Below, in pieces: positions 33,501-37,869 of a stretch of 37,869 bases of DNA (within the stretch, counting starts at the first letter, position 1; every line of letters begins with the position of its first letter). The stretch covers positions 1-37,869 of the forward strand of contig JAQYWO010000049.1 in the NCBI GenBank assembly GCA_029379215.1. Reading direction: 5' to 3'. The stretch comes from Rhizonema sp. PD37. Its GTDB lineage: Bacteria > Cyanobacteriota > Cyanobacteriia > Cyanobacteriales > Nostocaceae. Both the position numbers and the translations under genes were made by a program. The notes below the pieces were generated by a model, which was not told the origin of the DNA, did no database searches, and saw only the letters and a program-made list of their open reading frames with translations.

Positions 33501-33854
33501 TTACTTTGCTTGGCTGGCTAATTCCGCGACTTTGCTAAAACTTGCCGGATCGACAACTGCCATTTGTGCCAACATTTTGCGATTCAGCAGGATATTGGCT
33601 TTTTTCAAGTTGCCGATCAACTTACTATAACTCATGCCGTGTAGACGTGCAGCAGCATTGATGCGAGCGATCCAGAGACGGCGGAAGTCGCGTTTGCGGT
33701 TTTTGCGATCGCGGTAAGCGCTGCGCAGTGCCTTCATCACCTGTTGGTTGGCGGTTCTAAACAGAGTTGAATGGGAACCACGAAAACCTTTAGCTAGTTT
33801 GAGAATTTTATTGCGGCGTTTGCGAGCAACATTACCGCGTTTTACCCGTGTCAT
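33501..33854 (-). CDS. rplT: 50S ribosomal protein L20
   Basis: Binds 23S rRNA early in 50S assembly. 117 residues with the basic N-terminal tail [27 protein letters not shown] and the family core [24 protein letters not shown]. It lies 21 nt after rpmI. The usual infC is not upstream in this window, so any L20 feedback leader of the infC-rpmI-rplT type is absent here. Confidence 0.98.
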   Translation of the reverse strand: MTRVKRGNVARKRRNKILKLAKGFRGSHSTLFRTANQQVMKALRSAYRDRKNRKRDFRRLWIARINAAARLHGMSYSKLIGNLKKANILLNRKMLAQMAVVDPASFSKVAELASQAK

Positions 33855-33875
33855 AACTTAAAATTCCTGAAATAT

Positions 33876-34073
33876 TTACAAATAAGGGAGCATGAGGCGT
33901 ACATTAGCTGCATCGCGCTCGTCAACGACTGCCATTTTCGACATATTACGCTTCTTGTTGGGACTCTTGTGTTCTAGGAGGTGATTTTTAAACGCTTTGC
34001 GACGCACGATTTTTCCGGTACCGGTGGCGCGGAATCGTTTCGCTGCTGCTTTACGAGTTTTGAGTTTAGGCAT
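33876..34073 (-). CDS. rpmI: 50S ribosomal protein L35
   Basis: A 65-residue basic protein: [21 protein letters not shown], then [14 protein letters not shown] and VRLMLPYL, the full family length. The frame opens 10 codons earlier at 34103, but that ATG overlaps the TATAAT promoter element, so the ATG at 34073 is preferred. First of the rpmI-rplT pair. Confidence 0.97.
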   Translation of the reverse strand: MPKLKTRKAAAKRFRATGTGKIVRRKAFKNHLLEHKSPNKKRNMSKMAVVDERDAANVRLMLPYL

Positions 34074-34101
34074 TGGCTGTTTTGTTCGGACACGATCCAT
34101 C

Positions 34102-34107
34102 ATTATA
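34102..34107 (-). promoter_or_regulatory. -10 element for rpmI-rplT
   Basis: A perfect TATAAT on the minus strand, 28 nt before the rpmI ATG, giving a short leader of about 20 nt. No good -35 is seen at the usual spacing. Its position rules out the longer L35 start. Confidence 0.5.
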
Positions 34108-34218
34108 GTCTAAGAGAACGAAAACGAACTGCTAAGATGCAGGATTGCACTTCTTGACGAAATCAAAAAAATAGTTTGTCGTTCGTAGTTGCGCTGTCTT
34201 CTGATTCAGCAACTTCGA

Positions 34219-34686
34219 TTAACTTTTCCTGGTTTTGCTGATCTTAGGATCTAAAACAATTTGCGTGTTTACTTTGCTGACATGGTAAGTCCAAGATTGT
34301 TGGCGAACTTGAACAATCACTTCCCAGCCATCGATGGGATTGTACTCCTTGGTACAGATTTCACCAAACTTGAACTCACAGGGATTCCCAAAGTTCTTGG
34401 GCGTCACTTTGGTAATTTTCAAATCAGCAACAGCGACTCTTGAACGCTTTGCTGCATCATTGAGTACTGCTGTGGATATCTCTTTGGGTAGCTTGTTTGA
34501 TGTTGTCTGATGATGAGGTAACTCACTAATTATCTGTTCTGTTCGTAGAAAAGCCTCAGCAGAATGACTCCAAGTGAGTCCGAGTGTAAAGTAGAGCAGG
34601 CTTGTCAATGCAATAAATGCTATACCTTTATGAAAATTGAGGGTTTGAGAATAATAGAGAAATTTCATTCTATGTGCCAATTTCAA
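34219..34686 (-). CDS. Secreted small protein of unknown function
   Basis: A 155-residue exported protein. An N-terminal basic stretch and hydrophobic helix (about 20-37) end at SHSAEA, a plausible signal-peptidase site at about residue 45. The mature part begins with a helical segment and carries a compact domain: AAKRSRVAVADLKITKVTPKNFG, then CEFKFGEICTKEYNPIDGWEVIVQV and SWTYHVSKVNTQIVLDP. Two cysteines could form a disulfide. The Trp-rich beta segment has a PepSY-like look, but I cannot assign a family. The ATG at 34668 (MKFLYY) is another start. Confidence 0.7.
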   Translation of the reverse strand: MKLAHRMKFLYYSQTLNFHKGIAFIALTSLLYFTLGLTWSHSAEAFLRTEQIISELPHHQTTSNKLPKEISTAVLNDAAKRSRVAVADLKITKVTPKNFGNPCEFKFGEICTKEYNPIDGWEVIVQVRQQSWTYHVSKVNTQIVLDPKISKTRKS

Positions 34687-34687
34687 G

Positions 34688-34736
34688 CTGTTAGCCCTGA
34701 CGCTGTTCGCCCTGAAGCTGTTTCTGTTCGCCCCTG
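34688..34736. repeat. Three CTGTTCGCCCTGA direct repeats
   Basis: Related 13-mers begin at 34688 (CTGTTAGCCCTGA), 34703 (CTGTTCGCCCTGA) and 34724 (CTGTTCGCCCCTG), spaced 15 and 21 nt. They sit just upstream of the secreted-protein gene. They could be operator-like, or ordinary dispersed repeat. Confidence 0.5.
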
Positions 34737-34766
34737 CTATATCACTATTTTCATTTATCCCTATCT

Positions 34767-35159
34767 CTATTCCAGCAATACAATATGATCGCCAAATTTA
34801 GCCGCCAGTTTCCGATCATAAGTCAACACCTGAGTATCAGATTGAATTGCTGCTGCCACGAATAACGTATCGTAGAACGGATGACTTGCCTCGACTGCCA
34901 GTTTTAAAGCAACATCCCGAATTTGAGAACTAGAAATCATGACATCAACCAATGCCTCAGCATCTTGCAGCGCATCTAAACCTATTTGCAACGGTAGTTG
35001 CCGAAATTGTATCCATTGCCAAATCACATTCCCCAACTCGGCAAACAGCGAATCAGGCACCACAATCTGATCTACAGTTTCTAAAGCAGCGATCGCCTGC
35101 TCATACCTGTCTTCTACGTGTAAGAGCGCATAGGCAAACACCATCGTATCAATCACCAT
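34767..35159 (-). CDS. vapC: VapC-type PIN-domain toxin
   Basis: A predicted PIN-domain endoribonuclease toxin, about 130 residues. The conserved acidic residues are visible: Asp4 in MVIDTMVFAYALL, Glu in VPDSLFAELGNVIWQ, and Asp in HPFYDTLFVAAAI with a later TYDRKLAAKFGD. The start is the ATG at 35159, which overlaps the antitoxin stop by 1 nt (TGATG), rather than the upstream in-frame start. A 57-bp fragment of this gene recurs at 36953-37009. Confidence 0.92.
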   Translation of the reverse strand: MVIDTMVFAYALLHVEDRYEQAIAALETVDQIVVPDSLFAELGNVIWQWIQFRQLPLQIGLDALQDAEALVDVMISSSQIRDVALKLAVEASHPFYDTLFVAAAIQSDTQVLTYDRKLAAKFGDHIVLLE

Positions 35160-35383
35160 CAGAGTCGCCCTTCTGATTTCCAAGACTGTAGCCGACTTTC
35201 TGATTCCATTGGTAATGCCTCCGCCCGTTGACGAATACGTGCAAGTACTTCATCACGTTGCCCATAGCGTTTTTGCAACAAATCGCGGATTTCTTGCTCC
35301 ATCGAAATCCCCTTTTGTCCCGCCAAGCGTTTAATCCGATCAACTAACTCATCAGATATATTGCGAATAGTAATTGTTGCCAT
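35159..35383 (-). CDS. vapB: VapB/FitA-like ribbon-helix-helix antitoxin
   Basis: A 74-residue antitoxin. The N terminus ATITIRNISDELVDRIKRLAGQKGISMEQEIRDLLQKRY is a FitA-like ribbon-helix-helix DNA-binding domain. The C-terminal 30 residues (ALPMESESRLQSWKSEGRL) are the likely toxin-neutralising tail. AGGAGG lies 4 nt before the ATG, a strong ribosome site, fitting the need for more antitoxin than toxin. It probably represses its own promoter. Confidence 0.9.
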   Translation of the reverse strand: MATITIRNISDELVDRIKRLAGQKGISMEQEIRDLLQKRYGQRDEVLARIRQRAEALPMESESRLQSWKSEGRL

Positions 35384-35510
35384 ACTGCCTCCTAAGGATG
35401 CTCATGACTTTTATGCTAGCACTGTGCTGGCATTCAAGTCGCCTAAATTATTTCAGCTTAGGACGATTAGTATTAAGCTGTTCTAGAGCATTTGTAACAA
35501 TCTACTATCT

Positions 35511-36746
35511 ATGGCAACGGTTAACGATCACTACCTTAAACTCAAAGCAGGTTACTTGTTTCCGGAAATTGCTCGGCGGGTCAATGTGTTTGCAGACGCC
35601 AATCCTGATGCTAAAATCATTAGACTGGGTATTGGTGACGTTACAGAACCTTTACCAGAAGCTTGCCGCACAGCGATGATTCATGCGGTGGAAGAAATGG
35701 GCGATCGCACGACTTTCAAAGGATATGGTCCAGAACAAGGCTATGCTTGGTTACGAGAAAAAATTGCGGCTCATGATTTCCAATCGCGAGGATGCGACAT
35801 AGACGCCAGTGAAATTTTTGTTTCCGATGGCTCTAAGTGTGATACAGGGAATATTCTAGATATTTTTGGCACAAACAATATCATTGCAGTCACCGATCCC
35901 GTATATCCCGTATACGTAGATACCAACGTCATGGTAGGACGTACAAAGGGTATGAACGAGAAGGGTGAGTATGAGGGTTTAGTCTATCTGCCGATTACAG
36001 AGCAAAACAACTTCACTGCATCGATTCCTTCTGAGAAAGTTGATTTGATTTACCTTTGCTTCCCCAATAATCCCACTGGAGCTGTTGCCACGAAAGAACA
36101 TCTTCAGACTTGGGTGGACTATGCTAGGGCAAATGGCTCGATTATTTTCTTTGATGCAGCTTACGAAGCCTATATAACCGATGCTTCGATTCCCCACTCG
36201 ATTTATGAAATTGAGGGTGCCAGGGAATGTGCGATCGAGTTCCGTTCTTTTTCCAAGAATGCAGGCTTTACTGGTACTCGTTGTGCGTTAACAGTTGTGC
36301 CAAAAACACTCACAGCCAAAGCGTCGGATGGTTCAGATGTGGAACTGTGGAAACTATGGAATCGCCGTCAGTCTACCAAGTTTAATGGAGTTTCCTACAT
36401 TGTTCAACGTGGTGCTGAAGCAGTCTACTCTGAAGAAGGTCAAGCGCAAATTAAGGCATTGGTAAGTTTCTATTTAGAAAATGCTACAAATATTTGCGAG
36501 AAATTGAAAGCCGCCGGATTGTCAGTGTATGGTGGTGTCAATGCACCTTACGTCTGGGTAAAAACACCCAATGGGCTATCGAGTTGGGATTTCTTCGATA
36601 AGTTGCTACATACTACCAATGTTGTGGGAACACCAGGTTCTGGCTTTGGTGCAGCTGGTGAGGGTTATTTCCGCATTTCGGCATTTAACAGTCGGGAAAA
36701 TGTGGATGAGGCAATGAAACGGATGAGTCATCTCATGTCCGTGTGA
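35511..36746 (+). CDS. dapL: LL-diaminopimelate aminotransferase
   Basis: A PLP aminotransferase that converts tetrahydrodipicolinate straight to LL-diaminopimelate, the short route to lysine and peptidoglycan in cyanobacteria and plants. 411 residues with the family opening [21 protein letters not shown], then [44 protein letters not shown], Lys249 in [13 protein letters not shown] as the PLP lysine, and [20 protein letters not shown]. It is divergent from the VapBC pair, with a 127-nt gap. Confidence 0.97.
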   Translation: MATVNDHYLKLKAGYLFPEIARRVNVFADANPDAKIIRLGIGDVTEPLPEACRTAMIHAVEEMGDRTTFKGYGPEQGYAWLREKIAAHDFQSRGCDIDASEIFVSDGSKCDTGNILDIFGTNNIIAVTDPVYPVYVDTNVMVGRTKGMNEKGEYEGLVYLPITEQNNFTASIPSEKVDLIYLCFPNNPTGAVATKEHLQTWVDYARANGSIIFFDAAYEAYITDASIPHSIYEIEGARECAIEFRSFSKNAGFTGTRCALTVVPKTLTAKASDGSDVELWKLWNRRQSTKFNGVSYIVQRGAEAVYSEEGQAQIKALVSFYLENATNICEKLKAAGLSVYGGVNAPYVWVKTPNGLSSWDFFDKLLHTTNVVGTPGSGFGAAGEGYFRISAFNSRENVDEAMKRMSHLMSV

Positions 36747-36786
36747 GTACTTTCTAAGTTCTGAGAATGAAGTAAGAGAGGATATG

Positions 36787-36900
36787 ATATCGTGTCCGGT
36801 AAATTAACCTGAATTTTGGAAGAAACCACTCGCTCCTCACTAGCAAAGCGGGGTTGAGGGTGTGTTCCTTTTAGTGTGGGTGCTTTAACGGACACGATAT
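36787..36900. mobile_element. Putative MITE-like inverted-repeat element (114 bp)
   Basis: Left arm 36787-36803 (ATATCGTGTCCGGTAAA) and right arm 36884-36900 (TTTAACGGACACGATAT) match at 16 of 17 positions as an inverted repeat. No coding content. The interior is 80 bp. No clear target duplication was seen. Not related to the element at 23353-23459. Confidence 0.5.
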
Positions 36901-36952
36901 GGGTTGAAATTTGGAATGAAACAATATCACTTTGAATTTCAAGAGGCTCAAA

Positions 36953-37009
36953 CTGATCTACAGTTTTTAGAGCAGCGATCGCCTGCTCATATATATCCTC
37001 TATATATAA
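36953..37009 (-). pseudogene. vapC fragment (duplicated remnant)
   Basis: 57 bp match vapC positions 35067-35123 at about 48 of 57 sites by my count, including an identical 15-bp stretch around a HIP1 palindrome. The fragment reads YIEDIYEQAIAALKTVDQ, against HVEDRYEQAIAALETVDQ in the intact toxin. The PIN catalytic residues are missing on both sides, so it cannot be a working toxin. Confidence 0.75.
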
Positions 37010-37154
37010 AGTGGAATTGAAGCGAATCCCGGCAATGGGATTGAAACCAATTAATTCAACAGACATGATCGTTTTGCCAAAGCATCTAAATCTCATGTCC
37101 TACACTCAAACTTAAATGCGTTTGCTCTGATTTTAGCCGTTCTCAATCAAATCT

Positions 37155-37232
37155 CATACACTCTAGCCCTCTCTCCCTTAAGAGGAACCCAAGATTAGGA
37201 GAGGGGTGCCCTTGGCGATGAGAGGGCGTATG
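37155..37232. repeat. Imperfect long palindrome
   Basis: CATAC (37155-37159) and GCCCTCTC (37166-37173) pair with GAGAGGGC (37220-37227) and GTATG (37228-37232). Inner CTCTCTCC and GGAGAGGGG can pair in an alternative register. Palindromes of this type are frequent in intergenic DNA of filamentous cyanobacteria. Confidence 0.55.
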
Positions 37233-37307
37233 GAATGTGACTGAAACGAGAATCGCTAAGTTTAAGTTATATGCTTATTTTTTCAACAATAAAATAGGAC
37301 TTTTATA

Positions 37308-37868
37308 TTACTTTTGTATGTCTCCTGATTTAACACTATAATCAGATTTTTTCTGCAACAATAACCCCGAAACAAAGCAAATTAAAAGACTAGGTACAGA
37401 GCTTGCTTCTGGTACTGATACTGAAGTCTGACTAGTAATTGTTGCAGATACAATATCGATAGATTGAAAAAGTTTTCTGCTTGCGCCCTGTTGTCCGCCG
37501 AAACTACCACTTAAAAAACTACCAAAAGGTTCGGTCAAAGAAAGTGATGGTGATGGTACAAAATTGAGTGTGAATTGTTCGGAAAATGTTGGTGGAAAAT
37601 TATTTTGTAAAGACAATGTAGCTGCTTGTGAGTTTAAACTAATATTGCCTGTTGAGAATAACTCCTGATAAACGCTTTTGCCAGACGAATCAAAGAATTT
37701 TACGGCCTTTAGTGAAGGAGTAGCAATATTCCTACCATTCTCATCCACCTGAAGACTGCCAGTGAAGAAATCACCTTCCAAATCTTGTACTAGACACTTC
37801 GGAATATCAGGTCCTTCAAATTTACAATAACTCGTATCAGCCAAGCGTCCCGAAAAATCAAAATTCAA
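37308..37868 (-). CDS. PEP-CTERM-like exported protein (5' end outside window)
   Basis: The frame runs off the right edge, so 186 residues are a C-terminal part. Most is Ser/Thr/Asn/Phe-rich beta-type sequence (GDFFTGSLQVDENGR, AATLSLQNNFPPTF). The end VSVPEASSVPSLLICFVSGLLLQKKSD fits the PEP-CTERM sorting signal: PEP-like motif, hydrophobic helix, then basic residues. The motif is VPEA instead of VPEP. Such proteins are processed by an exosortase and are usually tied to exopolysaccharide. Two cysteines lie near the start of the visible part. Confidence 0.75.
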   Translation of the reverse strand: MNFDFSGRLADTSYCKFEGPDIPKCLVQDLEGDFFTGSLQVDENGRNIATPSLKAVKFFDSSGKSVYQELFSTGNISLNSQAATLSLQNNFPPTFSEQFTLNFVPSPSLSLTEPFGSFLSGSFGGQQGASRKLFQSIDIVSATITSQTSVSVPEASSVPSLLICFVSGLLLQKKSDYSVKSGDIQK

Positions 37869-37869
37869 C

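Larger units (their letters stand above)
36747..37307. other. 561-bp debris region after dapL
   Basis: Holds a MITE-like element, a vapC fragment and an imperfect palindrome, each described separately. A 122-codon minus frame at 36728-37096 only joins these pieces and is not a gene. It probably records repeated insertion and decay. Confidence 0.6.

Noticed and set aside
33855..34120. L20-type autoregulatory leader before rpmI
   Set aside because: infC is absent upstream and the leader after the TATAAT is only about 20 nt, too short for such a structure.
36728..37096. 122-codon minus frame after dapL
   Set aside because: It runs through the MITE-like element and the vapC fragment and overlaps the dapL end. 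It is a chance joining of debris.

Overview
The window looks like chromosomal DNA of a filamentous cyanobacterium, probably Nostocales. The reasons are the many HIP1 palindromes (GCGATCGC), cyanobacterium-specific families (DUF3493, DUF3119, DUF3086, a Ycf37-like TPR protein, an SLH/beta-helix surface protein, a PEP-CTERM-like protein), heptamer repeats, and long AT-rich gaps holding palindromes. No species can be named from the sequence alone. There is no rRNA, CRISPR array, intact insertion sequence or prophage.

Layout. 0.1-3.4 kb: a receiver-GGDEF regulator, tRNA-Thr(CGU), a small DUF3493 membrane protein and a convergent SLH surface protein. 4.1-11.0 kb (minus strand): the translation/transcription operon rimP-nusA-ylxR-infB plus a 65-aa protein. 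A terminator-like hairpin sits just before rimP, and nusA carries an unusual acidic and helical C-terminal extension. 11.2-12.7 kb: an uncharacterised membrane protein with a segment resembling a voltage sensor. 13.5-17.7 kb: a secreted peptidoglycan-binding protein with Thr/Pro repeats, two Clp-fold/SppA-type serine proteases, an AroH chorismate mutase and a small membrane protein. 18.2-23.3 kb (plus strand): an MlaE/TGD1-type lipid permease, DUF3119, DUF3086, plsY and der, which reads as a membrane-lipid neighbourhood. 24.0-25.0 kb: a two-gene accessory operon, a DUF6932-like nucleotidyltransferase-fold protein and an XRE-type HTH protein, which may be a toxin-antitoxin or defence module. 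25.4-29.3 kb: an EcfT-type transporter subunit, Ycf37, and a glycan pair (WecG/TagA/CpsF glycosyltransferase and an alpha/alpha-toroid protein). 30.3-32.7 kb: a two-gene carboxynorspermidine/carboxyspermidine polyamine operon. 32.7-34.1 kb: rpmI-rplT and an orphan solute-binding protein. 34.2-37.9 kb: a secreted protein, a VapBC-type toxin-antitoxin pair, dapL, a debris zone holding a vapC fragment and a MITE-like element, and a PEP-CTERM-like protein cut by the window edge.

Most of the window is core housekeeping. The less ordinary material is the NTase/XRE pair, the rimP leader hairpin, the NusA extension, two MITE-like inverted-repeat elements, a duplicated vapC fragment, an orphan coding tail beside a protease gene, and a nested hairpin between sppA and aroH. 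All alignments, motif positions and structures were read by eye. Family names come from recognition, not from database searches.
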